From: Mytilinidion resinicola
Lineage: Eukaryota; Ascomycota; Dothideomycetes; Mytilinidiales; Mytilinidiaceae
Direction: 5' to 3'
Length of the DNA stretch: 64,000 bases
Assembly (NCBI RefSeq): GCF_010093595.1
Contig: NW_022985443.1
Span: 97,371-161,370 of the forward strand
The notes under the pieces are model-generated. The model was not told the DNA's origin. It saw only the letters and a list, made by a program, of their open reading frames with translations, and did no database searches. Positions within the stretch are counted from its first letter, which is position 1. Every line of letters starts with the position of its first letter. This document shows, piece after piece, positions 34,555 through 45,602 of the stretch. Position numbers and translations under genes: made by a program.

Positions 34555-35330
34555 AAGTTCCCACGACAAGGCGAGAGGCTCAATGAAAAGAGGGAGGATC
34601 CAACGAGCATGCAAGCCCGTGGCGCTGAGACAGCGTTAACCAAATCAGCAATCAACAACACACAATCGGACACTTCCACTACCGCCTTGGAGCATCTTCT
34701 CGAAATCGGATGCTAGCAGAACAGAGCTGGAGGGCACTGTACTGGGTATGAGGCTCCTGGACGTTGTACAGCCGGTGAAGTTCCAATGCATCGGCGGGAC
34801 CGATGTGGACACTCAAGCGATCTTTCCACTAGAGACCGACTTCAGGCCGCCAGAGCCCCTCCGTAATGGAGAACTGGCTAAGCCCTCCGTTCCCGGTTGG
34901 CGTACAACACCCACTGCTTCAACTCACTGTCGACAAATGAGCGCAGTACCCTCGGAGTTGCGAAGCCAGAGCTCCCCTGCTGGAGGGATATGGGTAGCGC
35001 CATGGAACATGGAGCTAAGTACCCACAGGTTTGGGACTGTTCTGCCGATACTCCCCCACCCCATGTTCCATTAGTAGTGGTGCATGACTGCGTGCCTCTC
35101 ATCCAAGTGGCGCATGCATATGGCCGAAGCCCATGTCCGACGATGTGAGTTGGATAAAAAAGGGGTTTGCAAGTCTTGTTTGAAGCTGACTTGCAGAGAA
35201 GCTCGTAAAATATTTAGGTATTGCGACCATGAGTGATGTACAGGCACCGGGCATCTATCAAAGACAGCGTTGGCTCGCGATGTCGTGTTGCGCATGGAAA
35301 AAGAAAAGGTGGTTCTGTGGGAGAGGGAGG
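34555..35330 (+). repeat. Duplicated non-coding block, copy 2 (partner 29930-30780)
   Basis: Contains the identical 20-mer GCAGTACCCTCGGAGTTGCG and the identical GTCTTGTTTGAAGCTGAC found in copy 1, with GCATGCAAGCC, ACAGCGTTAACCAAA, GGTGCATGA and GGAGAAGCTCGTA in the same order. Divergence elsewhere is high, so the duplication is old and these words stand out as better preserved. Confidence 0.75.
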
Positions 35331-35667
35331 TTAAATACCCTACGAGAGATCCAAAAAAGCGCTGATTCAGCAAGCATGTGGTGGGCACGTGCAGCGATCT
35401 ACCTCTAGTAGTGAGTACGAGAACAGGATAGATTCGAATCACGTGATAACATTCCTCAGCCCGTGATGCCTCGTCGATCTTTTGCGCGCTGGAAGCGCGA
35501 GATTATTTAGGACCTAAGTCACGTGCATACGAAGTACAGGTAGGCACGGAGAGAGTGGCCAGAAAGCAATGGAAGAAATCCAGACCACTTGCTTACCAGC
35601 GTATCATTTGGATCATACCCAAAATGGTCCATTGATGCGGTACGCGTGGTATCAATATCTCGCACTG
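35331..35667. other. 3' flank of the TPR-SET gene
   Basis: Only short frames; several CACGTG/TCACGTG motifs (35394, 35441, 35519) lie here but face the 3' end of the neighbouring gene, so their role is unclear. Confidence 0.45.
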
Positions 35668-37671
35668 CTACTTCGCTTTTTCAAGCCACTCCAGAATTCT
35701 CAGTGACGCCACGCGAGGCACTCCCTTATATCTCTCACCATCATAAGTCTCATCAATAGCCTTTGCAAGCCGCTGCGCCTTCGCAATGACGACCCTCTTC
35801 GCCTTAGCCCAATGCTCCCTCTCGATGAAGGCATCCGCCTCGCCCTCCAGCTCTCGCCGCTTGTTCCGCACGGCGGGATCGTCAGCCTTTTCCGCAACGC
35901 ACAGGGCGCAGTCACATTCGAAACCCCAGGTAGTCATCAAGTTCGACTGCCTTGCATCATAGTCGCTCGACCAATCGTAGCTGATGAAGATCTCTTCGCC
36001 GGCGGGGATAGGTCGAGTGGCGCGAAGAACTATCAGGTCGCCGATGAACTCCTTCTCCGCATTGGCGGCAATGCAAGAGTGGTTGGCGTAAGCGGTCCAA
36101 ATCCAGATACCGGTACTCGCGTTGCTAGCGTCTTCCTCGCCATACTGGCTACCCAGGCCAAAGCCGTTGCGGGAGACAATGTCGTGGACTCGCAAGGTAT
36201 CGATGACTGGGCCATCTTCAGTCATCGATACATTTTTGCCGTCGCCTTGGTACTCGCCGCGAAGATCCATGAACTTTTCGATCTGGGAGGGATTGCTGAG
36301 AAGCTTTTGTATGACCGCCAAGCCTAATCCGACAGGTGACACTCTGATCCGCTCGTCTCGTACGTCGTAGGTCATGGCCGTCAGAGTGTTGCCTTCATGA
36401 CCGTAGACCACACAGAAAGCCTTTTCGCACATGATGACCTCCCCGGTAGCTAGTCCACGAGCTGCAAACAGGCCACGCCCTCGTCCTGGACTCTCTTTCA
36501 CCGTGGTATTGCTGGTGAAAGTTGCTGCATCAACCCGCGGACGCGCTCGAGACAGGTTGGCTCTGAGCTTCTTGAAATCATATCTTCCTGTCTCTTGCTC
36601 GCGGAGCCGCATCTCGATTTTTCGGAGATAGGCCCTTGCGTCTCTGTCACTAGGCGTGAGCTTCTGTTGCTCACCAAAGAAACTTTTCGCCTCTTCATAT
36701 TCGCCGAGATTGTAAGCAGCACAGCCGGCACGGAAATAAGCCTTGGTGTCGAGATCTTTGGATCGCTGGTCGTCTCTGCCAGTGAGAGAGGCTTTCGCAT
36801 CAGTCTTTGCTTCGTCTAGTTGACTCAGAAGGAGGTTAACGTGAGCGCGATTGCGAGAAATGTCCCGAGTTAGGTCGGGATTACTGTTAGATAGAACTTC
36901 TTGCCGAGCAACTTTCAGACCTTCAGTGTATTTGGCGTGAGCTAGCGGTAGATCCTGTTGTTTGAGCGCGGCATTGCCCTTGTCTTTGCATGTTCTCGCG
37001 ATCTTCTCTACTGCAGCTGCGTCCTCAGCCTGGCTAATTACTTCATTGCCCAAGATTAGACTCCCGTTATCCACCTCATCCCTACAGATGATGAGATCGG
37101 AAGGATGGTCGATCCGAAGTGTAGGCTCGCCTTGATTTGTGAGAGTGAAATAAGGTTCCTTAATGATATAAAGAGAGGCGGACTCCAGGACGTCTTCGCC
37201 GTGTCTTGACTTGTGCAGGCACATCTCTAAGCGCTCTGTCTCGTGTTCCGCTTCGTCCTGCACCATGGTCCACGACCTTGCCGCAAGGATGACTACTGGA
37301 CAGCGGCGCGGACGTTTCACAGTAAGGCGACGGCCACAATGATGAGTATCCATTTGAAGATCGGCCAGTTTCATAGGCTGTAAATCCTGGAGCGGGATGA
37401 TGCATGGTGGATAGGGCTGCCCGACGCCAAGCGCTGGTAATGTCTGTCCTTTACCTACTGGCTGGGTCAGGTCGGGGTCCGCTGCGCCGCCCATATCTAA
37501 CATGAGAGACGCGCCAGTAGCTTGCTGGATAGCTGATATCGAGTCCCTCGGTTCCCGCGCACTGCCAGCAAGTTCGGAACATTTCTTCAACCTGGCTTTA
37601 ACCGTATTCTGGATGCGATCCGCCTCTTTCTCTGTCAAGAATATCGTATTTCCGTCGTTCTGAGGTGCCAT
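35668..37671 (-). CDS. TPR and SET-domain protein (SMYD-like lysine methyltransferase family)
   Basis: Single exon, 667 residues, no break. Residues about 220-350 form tetratricopeptide repeats (CKDKGNAALKQQDLPLAHAK, YFRAGCAAYNLGEYEEAKSF). Residues about 390-575 form a SET domain: SPGRGRGLFAARGLATGEVI at its start, YANHSCIAAN (the NHSC motif that binds S-adenosylmethionine) and PAGEEIFISYDW (with the catalytic-site Tyr). A post-SET-like Cys cluster follows (FECDCALC). The first 200 residues have no assigned domain. Proteins of this layout are predicted lysine methyltransferases; the substrate here is unknown. It has no close functional neighbour. Confidence 0.92.
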   Translation of the reverse strand: MAPQNDGNTIFLTEKEADRIQNTVKARLKKCSELAGSAREPRDSISAIQQATGASLMLDMGGAADPDLTQPVGKGQTLPALGVGQPYPPCIIPLQDLQPMKLADLQMDTHHCGRRLTVKRPRRCPVVILAARSWTMVQDEAEHETERLEMCLHKSRHGEDVLESASLYIIKEPYFTLTNQGEPTLRIDHPSDLIICRDEVDNGSLILGNEVISQAEDAAAVEKIARTCKDKGNAALKQQDLPLAHAKYTEGLKVARQEVLSNSNPDLTRDISRNRAHVNLLLSQLDEAKTDAKASLTGRDDQRSKDLDTKAYFRAGCAAYNLGEYEEAKSFFGEQQKLTPSDRDARAYLRKIEMRLREQETGRYDFKKLRANLSRARPRVDAATFTSNTTVKESPGRGRGLFAARGLATGEVIMCEKAFCVVYGHEGNTLTAMTYDVRDERIRVSPVGLGLAVIQKLLSNPSQIEKFMDLRGEYQGDGKNVSMTEDGPVIDTLRVHDIVSRNGFGLGSQYGEEDASNASTGIWIWTAYANHSCIAANAEKEFIGDLIVLRATRPIPAGEEIFISYDWSSDYDARQSNLMTTWGFECDCALCVAEKADDPAVRNKRRELEGEADAFIEREHWAKAKRVVIAKAQRLAKAIDETYDGERYKGVPRVASLRILEWLEKAK

Positions 37672-38322
37672 TGTAAGCTATGGAAACTCACGGCAAGCGC
37701 AAGCGCACAATCATGTGGTGTTGAAGAGACTGCGTGAGTCAAAGCAAAGGAAAAAAGACGAGGGTGCCAAGACTAGCCTACCCAGAATTGGAAATGTCAC
37801 CCTGACGCCAGCTTACCTATATCCAACAAGCTGCGCACATATACTTCGCTCAAAAGGCGACCGGTAAGATCAAGATAAAAAAAGCTAGTGTGAGTGTGTG
37901 CGAAAAGCATTTGCTAGCTATAGAAGACTATGCTGAGGTCTGTAGCACAAGTCATGTGACTATCGACTTCATGTCACATGACTCAATACTAAAAGGGATT
38001 AGCATAGCGAACAGCCGATTGGATGGACATGCTCGACCCCAGAGCATTCTTTTCGGGATTTATCTATGTAGGTGTGGTATCACGAATGTGTGCACCCGAA
38101 CTCCATCTAGTACAGGTGTATAAATTCATCAGTGTGGCTAGACTTGTTGTACCTCGTATCTTTATTACGGTCTATCGGAAGTATACCAGAATAGCACGAT
38201 AGGCCTTGTCCTGATGATCGTAATCGTCCTTCATACTATTCCTCCACACTTCGCCTCCACGCTCTCTCTTCATTCATGCTCTTGGTTGAAGTTACCTGAG
38301 CAATGTCCATTGCCATGACCCT
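37672..38322. other. Intergenic; promoter of TPR-SET gene
   Basis: 650 bases. Contains GTCATGTGAC-type E-box-like words at about 37951-37961 and 37975. No gene seen. Confidence 0.5.
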
Positions 38323-40490
38323 TCATCCCGTCTCCGGCATCTTATTGTTCTTCCTAGTATCAACCCATCCCATCCCCGGTGCACAGAGCAAACCCCCAAG
38401 GCAGCAAGCAATGAGCATATAGAAGACCTTATCCACACTGTTCGCAAACGCCAGCAACACGCCGCCTAACTCAGGGCTTCCCTTTGGGACAAGGGCGCGC
38501 ACGGCGCTGGGGCTCGCTCCGGCAGCGAGAGCGGCCTTTGGTGAGACCGAAGGCGCGTGCGCCCTGATTTCCGAAGCTAGACTCTGCGTGAAGATCACGT
38601 TGGCAACCTCGATGAAAACGGCGCCCGCGAAGTTCTGGCAGAAGATCAGGAAGGCAAGGGCGACGGGTAGCTTCTGCGGTGGCAGCGCGTTCTGGACTGC
38701 GATGAGGCCCTATAGCCAGGTGTTAGATTCGGTCCAGATGAGGAGATTGGCGAATTTGACTTCACCGTCTGCATCCCGATCCCTCGACCGCCTCCTAGGA
38801 CGATCTGGTACCCTATCCACATACCAGTCTTGGTCGAAGGCGAAAACATCGACACAAGGCCATTTCCGACTGCGCTGATTGCACTCCCGACCGCAGCGAA
38901 CGGGAGATAAAATCCAACTTTCTGAATGAGAAAACCGGACAGTATCACCGTCGCCATCTGACTGAGAATACTTGGTAGCGTATTCACTCCGCTCATTGCT
39001 GGCTTATATCCGAGGACGCCCTGGAAATAGATCGGTATGTATTGGCCAGCCACGAGTAGTGACACTACTAGCGCCGCTCCATTTAGCGCGCTGCACCAGA
39101 CAATACGTTGCTTGACGATCGAAAAGGGTATCATAGCTCGATCGCCAGTGTGCCTTTCCCAGCATAAGAAGATGATAGCGGTTGCTGCAGCGCCACAGAA
39201 CAAGCCTATGACCGTGCTACTATTCCATGCGTAATTGGTTGCGCCGAGCTGAAGGGCTAGGAGGAACATGATGGCGGCGGGTGCAAAGAGGGCGAATCCG
39301 GGGAGGTCAAGCTCGGGGATTGTTTCGCGCACGACAGAGAGTGTGAACGGTTTTTTGGAGGTCAGTTCAGGAACCTTTACGAGGGTGAGGAAGATGCAAG
39401 CTACAGCGCCGATGGGAAGATTGATGTAGAAGCCTACGATATGTGAGCGTTGTGGTTTCAGCCTCGATTGAAAGTTGCACCTACACCATCGCCATGATGC
39501 GTACTCAGTGAGAAGACCCCCTACCAGCGGTCCACATACAGTGCCAACTTGGATGGCTACCGCTACGTTAGCAAGATCATTCCAGTCCGAGAACAAGGAT
39601 TGGGAAACTTACTTCCGAGATATATGCCAGTGTAGACTACATGTCCCCGTTACTCGTCAAAGTGATGCAATAGAAGATCATAACCGTTACATGGACTCAC
39701 GAGGTCGTTTAGCCAACGGCACAGCACCCGCAATTATCGTCATGCCCCCGTTCAAGAGCCCCGAGCCTCCCAGACCAGCAATCGCCCTTCCGCCGATGAG
39801 CATGGATGAGGAGCTCGCGAGTCCACAAACCAGAGATCCCAGTTCGAAGATGGTGAAGAAAACGAGATAGGCCCACTTCCCACGTTTAGCACGCTGTTTT
39901 ACTGCTCCAGTCCCGAGCTAGGAGCCACGTACCTTGTTGTTGTAGTATGTGAACATCTTCCCGGTCAGAGGCTGTAATGCCGCACTGCAGTGTGTCAGCT
40001 GTCCATCGTTGCCCGTTACTTTGTTACTAAAATAGCTAGATTCGGTTCACGTATACCCACCTAGCTAGCTGGTATGCCGCCATATACCAACCGACATCGG
40101 GAAGAGAGTGGAACTGGCTCGTGATGTTCGGTATGGCCTATTGTCATCAGTTAACTTTCCACTCCAAACACCGCCGTCCATCGCATGTCAACTTACTGTA
40201 CCAATAATCGTGCCATCCAGCAACATCAGAAATCCCGACAGCGTCACACTTCCCAGTACAGCCAAGAGCTTGAGCCCAGTGACGTACTCTTGGTTCTCCT
40301 GCTCTTTCTCTGACTGCTCACGGGGAGTATCACTTGTTTCCTTGCCCCCTACGCCCTCGCCGCTGTCCCCAGTCCCCCCCGCCATTTTGGCGCTTTCGCC
40401 AGCGCCTTCGTGATTTTTGCTGCTGTGCTGCGCTTCGACGTCGCCGTGCTCCATGGCGATTGGTGTCAGACTCGTCAATTCCACATCCAT
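38323..40490 (-). CDS. MFS multidrug/toxin-type transporter, DHA2 (14-TM) family
   Basis: Eight exons: 40490-40197, 40137-40061, 39984-39933, 39875-39701, 39636-39613, 39562-39485, 39433-38766 and 38709-38323. Their sum is 584 residues with every junction in phase; one exon is only 24 nt. A hydrophilic, charged N-terminus (about 70 residues) precedes TM1. DHA2 hallmarks are [18 protein letters not shown] (motif D1), [17 protein letters not shown] (motif C region) and [20 protein letters not shown], followed by [11 protein letters not shown]. The [15 protein letters not shown] segment is split by intron 7. It sits in the plasma or vacuolar membrane and acts as a proton-driven exporter. The specific cargo cannot be told. 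It is divergent from the broken dehydrogenase at 41022. Confidence 0.9.
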
Positions 40491-41021
40491 TGTTTATCAA
40501 CTGAGGTCTGCTGGCGGAGGCGCCAAGGATGGTCCAACGCAAGTGGTAAGGTCGAATTTGAAGCTTTGAAGAGAGTAGCTTGAAGCGGACGGACGAGCCG
40601 TGTCTCGGCCGGAGATTTGACGTTACCCGTGCGGCTGGTGTTTGTGTCACACTGCACAGATATACAGCTTCTCTTTACGTCCGGCGGAAGGTAGTGTCGC
40701 GCGGGAGCCAGCCCGCACGCTAACCGTAATAGACGAGCGCTAGGCCCTGGGCGCTTTTAGGGAGGATCCGCGACCGTAACAAAAGACGCCACCGAGTAAG
40801 AGTGACGATGTCTTCAGTGCTCGAGGTTGTTTCTAGGGCGTTTAGGGTGAATTGATGCTCCATGTAACTTTTCGCGACTGGCATTAGCTTCGCTCTAAAC
40901 CCGGTTGGAAGAGTATATACCGTCTCATGCCCAAGAGTTACAGTGGTTAAAATCTCATCTTCGAGTTAGCATCCTATCATCTGTAGCTCTGCCGCGTTTC
41001 AACAGCTCTCACAACTTCAAC
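40491..41021. other. Shared upstream region of transporter and dehydrogenase pseudogene
   Basis: 530 bases between divergent ATGs; no gene and no clear TATA box. Confidence 0.5.
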
Positions 41022-42078
41022 ATGAACCCAGTCAACCAAACCCCTTATCAACTTCCAGCTGACGCTACTTAGCTGAGTACGTGTACCCTCGGATTGAAAT
41101 GAGAGGGAGTACAGTGGATTACAACTAACTCCACCGTCGTACAATAGTTACCGGGTGCTCGAGCGGCATTGGTCGTGCCATCGCAGAACTCGTCGCCAGC
41201 AAGCCCAACCGGCGTCTCATTGCAACCGCAAGGAACCCCTCCAGCCTTGCATACCTGCCGGACAGCAACTCCAACATCCTCAAGCTTGCCCTAGACGTTG
41301 CCTCTCCCACTTCGGTGGATAATGCCTTCAAGGCGGCCGCTGCTCACTTCGGAGCTAGCTTCCACATCGACGTCCTTGTCAACAATGCTGGCTACTTGCT
41401 CTCAGGCGACACCGAGGCCGCAACCGAGCAGGAAATGCACGATGAGCTCGAAACCAACTTCTTCGGCACTGCGTGTCGCTCTGGCCGCTGCCAAGGTGAT
41501 GCGCCAGCACAAGGAGCACCGCGGAGACGTAATCTACAACATCTCTTCGGTCGCTGGTGTGTGCGGTTTCCCCGGATATGCCTTCTACCACGCCGAAAAA
41601 TTCGCTGTGGAAGGCTGGACCGAGTCTGTCGCCCGAGAAATGCATCCGGATTGGAACAGTGAGTTGCTTTTCTTCCCATCTGACGGCCACAGCCTGCTCA
41701 GTATAGACCAGAAAGCGCATCACTGACTAGCTTTTCTCCCCAGTCAATTTCTGCCTGGTCGAGCCAGGCGCCATCAAGACGAACTTCGAGACCTCTAGCA
41801 GAAAACATATAAAGTCTCATGAAGCTGACGCGGGCAAAGACATGCCTGCCCGGAAACTCGAGGTCTTCGTCGAGCAGAATCTCAAGGCAGGTGTTGGCGT
41901 CGAGCCCATCATCGTCGCCCAAGTGCTGTTTAATGTCGCCAATCGAGGCGAGAAAGTTCCGTTTCATCTGCCGCTCACATCCACTAGAGTCCAGTTGATC
42001 AAGATGAAGCTCGAGGGACAGCTTCAGGGATTGGAGACTACGAAGGAGTTGAGTGATATAGATAAGAATCCAGCTTAG
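41022..42078 (+). pseudogene. Short-chain dehydrogenase/reductase, broken by one stop and one frameshift
   Basis: Exons 41022-41076, 41148-41658 and 41744-42078 give a classical SDR. It has TGCSSGIG (NAD(P) glycine motif), VLVNNAG, the ISSVAG Ser, and the YHAEK active-site Tyr/Lys (YxxxK), then a C-terminal substrate region NFCLVEPGAIKTNFET. Two lesions are seen. TAG at 41070-41072 lies six bases before the first intron, where CAG would keep the frame. A one-base frame change near 41473 sits between ETNFFGT and RVALAAAKVMR. The catalytic residues themselves are intact, so decay is recent, or the frameshift is a sequencing error. An alternative start after the stop would lack the first beta strand. 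Confidence 0.75.
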
Positions 42079-43097
42079 TTCACGATAGCCTCGATAGAGT
42101 TGAAAGAACCACTCTAAGATCTGGACCCTGCGGAGTCACGTGGTATGGGGTTCTTGAGTAGTTTTCTTTACCGATTTGATTATTCTGAAGACGTTACCTT
42201 ACCTCAGTCGCTTGAATCGGAGGTGTCGTACTATCGTTTTGACAGTGCAGTCAGCTCTTTTGGATACTCTAAGCCTATGCGGCTTCGAAAAAGTGACGAT
42301 GTCAGTTCCGGGGCTCGTAAACAAGAGACCCCTATTTCATAACCCTATTTTCTTCATCTTTAGCTAAAGGGCCTAAGTTGGAGCTACCTTCTTGTCACTT
42401 AATACTCTACGCAGCTATTCAAATGAAACCTTGTGTAATCTACTCTAGAGTAAAGACGATGTTATTTCCGGAGCTTGCAAATTGGCCGCGCATTGTTCCT
42501 AACTTGGAATTCTCCCTCTCTGTCAAGCAGGTTATATGCTTTTGCTGTTTTAACCGCATATGCAACTGCTTGGAATGTTCCGAGCATATGTAGCCTGATA
42601 GCAGGGTCGATGTTATTTCTAGGACTTCCAAACTGAACAGGTCCTGTGTTATTGCGAACAAGCATTATGGTAATGATAGCGCAGAGATACCTGGAAGACA
42701 CGTCTGCGCTCCAGGTTCATCTGAACCTGTGCCGCTCTGGCAAGGGGATCTCAGCCGACTGGCAAATACCCCCGACCGCTCTAACGAGCGTCGATTTCCT
42801 GTTGCACCGCGGCCTTCAAACACACAATTCTACTATTGCTGAATACGGTATCCTCAGGGTGGCGCAATAGGTATTTCGAATGCGACGAAACGCGGCTGCA
42901 TTGACAATCGACAGGCAAAGGGCCTACCAAGCTTCGTAGTCCCTCAAGCCGCTATCTACACCTCGCAGAATCGGCGAGAGCAATTGGACGTTGAAGAGAA
43001 GGGAGTGACTCGACGAGCTTGGTTGAAGTGCAAGATTTTCACGACCCAAAGACCTGATTTCTGTTCTGCGGAGACCCTTCAAATACTTATCCCCTTC
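42079..43097. other. Intergenic, AT-richer; no gene seen
   Basis: About 1 kb. Two imperfect copies of CGATGTTATTTC followed by GG-A-CTT-CAAA occur near 42458 and 42608, suggesting an old local duplication. No frame with family signal. Confidence 0.45.
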
Positions 43098-44483
43098 TCA
43101 GTCTTCCAGCATCTCAGGCTCAATAATCCTGACCTTCTCCGCGATGTAGGCCCCGAAGCTCGGGAAACACTCCATGTCCATCCCCCCCATCGACTCCGCT
43201 GCGCACCACTCACACTCCTTGAATGCTTCAGCGTCCCCACAGAATGACCGTATCGCATTTGTGATCTCTTTCTTCAGCCCCTCTGACGAATCTTCGCTTT
43301 CGAGAATGGCAAGGTACGCATCCCGAACCTTCGCCACCGTCGCAGGAGGAAGCAAAAACACCATGGTCGTGTCCTCCCTCCCAATATGAATCGCGCGCCC
43401 CAGCTTTGGCCACGCATCGAAGTCATCGACGAAGTAATCAATTTGGCAATCAAGAAGATCAAGGCCAGTTTCTTCCATGAAGTCATAGTCGTCGTCGAAT
43501 CTGACTTTGTCTGCCGGGAAGAGCGAAGAATCAAAGTATGTGCCATTCCAGAACCCCCCAAATCCATTAGTGACTCGGAGAAACGACTTGTAATCTTCTG
43601 GCAGCTTGACTCCCAGCCTTTCTTCGAGTGAGGATATTGCATCCTCGGACGCTGGATCGCGGAGAAGAGTTACTAGCTCATATGTTTTCTCCTCCTCCTG
43701 CCACATAGGCTCCAGCATCTCCTGTTTAGCCTTCTCGCTCTTTTGGGTATTTTCTGCGATCGTCTTAACCATCTCCTCCATACTCCCCACAACCGGCCTT
43801 ACCATCCCCTCCTCATACCGCTTCACAAACGTCTCTTCAACAACCCTCCCAAGAGCTTCCATCTCTTCCCCATCCACCCCCATCGCCCTCGCGACCACCC
43901 CTTCCTTCGCAGCCTCCCATATCAACCTCGACTGCGCCAACGTCTCAAACAGCCTCCGCTTGTAACCCCCAAGCCTCTCCTTCAACGTCTCTTCCAAGCT
44001 CGGCACCCCCTCCCCCGTACCTTCCTGCTGCATCCTAAACCTGAACTCCAACGCCCTAACCAACCCCCCCTCGTCCGAAACATGCCGCCCATCTTCCACG
44101 GCCGGCCTTTTTGGATCGTCCAACTCCGCCAACGTCCGCTTAAATCCATATTCATTCGTCATCTCAACGGCATAAGAGTCGCAATACCACCAGTCCTTCG
44201 CCCACATGCGCGCCATCGCGTCGATCTCCTCGTCTGTGCCAGCTTTCTCGCGCTCACCGTCAGGCCAGGCGCCTGTAGCGGCCCAGCAGAGCCAGAGAGG
44301 CCGGAGCGCGGTGGTGCGGTCGTGGTGAAGAGGGCTGTGCTTGTTGAGGAGAGAAATGAGGCGGCGGGCCGTGGGGATCTGGGAGAGGAGGGCGAGTTTG
44401 AGAGCGAGAGAGATTAGAGAGGAGTTGACGGCGTAGGGTTTGGATTGTAGGATTTGGAGCGGGGAGAAAGTGGGTATGGCCAT
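43098..44483 (-). CDS. SMI1/KNR4-domain protein
   Basis: Single exon. The open frame extends to 44711, but the first 76 residues are low-complexity Ser/Pro/Thr, so I prefer the start at 44483 (MAIPTFSPLQILQ), giving 461 residues. Residues about 280-400 form a SMI1/KNR4 domain: SSLEERLGVKLPEDYKSFLR, then NGFGGFWNG and IHIGREDTTMVFLLPP. The preceding part is helical and charged. In yeast the namesake Knr4 links cell-wall synthesis to cell-cycle signalling. In filamentous fungi many single-domain relatives are uncharacterised, so the role here is open. An antisense frame of 224 codons at 43743 is a composition artefact. Confidence 0.82.
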   Translation of the reverse strand: MAIPTFSPLQILQSKPYAVNSSLISLALKLALLSQIPTARRLISLLNKHSPLHHDRTTALRPLWLCWAATGAWPDGEREKAGTDEEIDAMARMWAKDWWYCDSYAVEMTNEYGFKRTLAELDDPKRPAVEDGRHVSDEGGLVRALEFRFRMQQEGTGEGVPSLEETLKERLGGYKRRLFETLAQSRLIWEAAKEGVVARAMGVDGEEMEALGRVVEETFVKRYEEGMVRPVVGSMEEMVKTIAENTQKSEKAKQEMLEPMWQEEEKTYELVTLLRDPASEDAISSLEERLGVKLPEDYKSFLRVTNGFGGFWNGTYFDSSLFPADKVRFDDDYDFMEETGLDLLDCQIDYFVDDFDAWPKLGRAIHIGREDTTMVFLLPPATVAKVRDAYLAILESEDSSEGLKKEITNAIRSFCGDAEAFKECEWCAAESMGGMDMECFPSFGAYIAEKVRIIEPEMLED

Positions 44484-45602
44484 GGTGGGGATGGGGCAGA
44501 GTGCGGGGTAGATTTTGGAAATGGGATGTGGTGTTGGAGGGGAATGGGTGGGAAAAGAGGTAGTGGAGGGAACTGATCTTGTAGCTTTACTTGAGAAGAG
44601 GCTTTTTTCAGAGGCTGCTAAGAGGTTGCGTTGCTGAGTGCGGGCTTGGAGGAGGTGAGGTTCCGGTAAGGTTGAAGGTTGGATTTCGCTTACGGTGCCA
44701 GGGGGTAGCATTCGCTCGAAGTGGCTAATATTATTTAATAGGTAAAATGCAAGTACTATACTATAACCAAAGTTTGGGCACTCTTTTTAACTGGTTGCGG
44801 TACCCTTACAGGCTTTAAAATTCTAAGTATATGTGAAGGTTGATGTAGTAGATATCACACGACCTCTTGGTTCATTGGATCCCTGCCAGCTGAGGTACTC
44901 CTTACAGTAGTGTTCAGCGAGCACGAGTAGAGCCTGGGCAGAGAATTATGGGGGTACATCTTTAGATTACCTAGCACTGTATTAGGGCATTATCTTGCTG
45001 ACATCCTTCTAATACCGCTTGAAGTGCTTGACTTCCAAACATCTTTGGCAACCCATAGGTGATCCAACAACAATCATGTCAATAGGTCTGATACGTTGTT
45101 GGGCTCACAACCGTAGATAGGTGTGCGCAGGCTAGAGGTGTAACTATTCGAAACGGCTTTCTGTCCATGCATTAAAGCACCACAAGGAACGGCGGAATGG
45201 CGGAATGATGTAGGCCGACTTTTGTTAGGAAAGTGATGAGAAAGCATTTGATTTAGTGACCAGAGGAAAGTGGCCGGAGGAAATTGACCGAACGCTCATT
45301 CACCAAAGATTTAGATTAAGGAACCCGACAAGTCTATAGAGGTCGGGATCAGTACCGAAAGACTTCAAACTAAGTGAGAGTGGACCAATAGAATCAAGTC
45401 GCAGGACCGCCGTTTGTCTATAGCGACCCCAGTCCTTCTTTTCGTGACAGTGTGGATGCTTGATAGACACTGCCCGAGGTGCCAGTGAAACCTGTGAAAG
45501 TCGGCCAAGATGACGGAATTCCGACTCGTGCAGAATTTCGAGAATGTGATAGAGCAGTCTGGAAAGCGGCAAGTGTTAATTCCTCCCGCATCCCCGTCCC
45601 TC
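44484..45602. other. Intergenic; contains dispersed-repeat copy B
   Basis: No gene apart from a possible N-terminal extension of the SMI1/KNR4 frame up to 44711. The repeat lies at 44815-44985. Confidence 0.45.
44815..44985 (+). repeat. Short dispersed repeat, copy B
   Basis: Shows GTGAAGGTTGATGTAGTAGA (matching GTAAAGGTCAATATAGCGGA of copy D through transitions), CAGCTGAGGTACTCCTTACAG, TAGTGTTCAGCGAGCACGAG and TAGAGCCTGGGCAG. It is the most diverged in the 3' half. Confidence 0.65.

Noticed and set aside
38646..39596. Single 316-residue transporter frame as the gene
   Set aside because: It reads through a 51-nt intron that happens to keep the frame, and ends wrongly at the intron 38765-38710; the eight-exon model restores all DHA2 motifs.
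43743..44417. 224-codon plus-strand frame rich in His, Pro, Leu and Arg
   Set aside because: Antisense shadow of the SMI1/KNR4 gene, whose sense frame has a recognisable domain.
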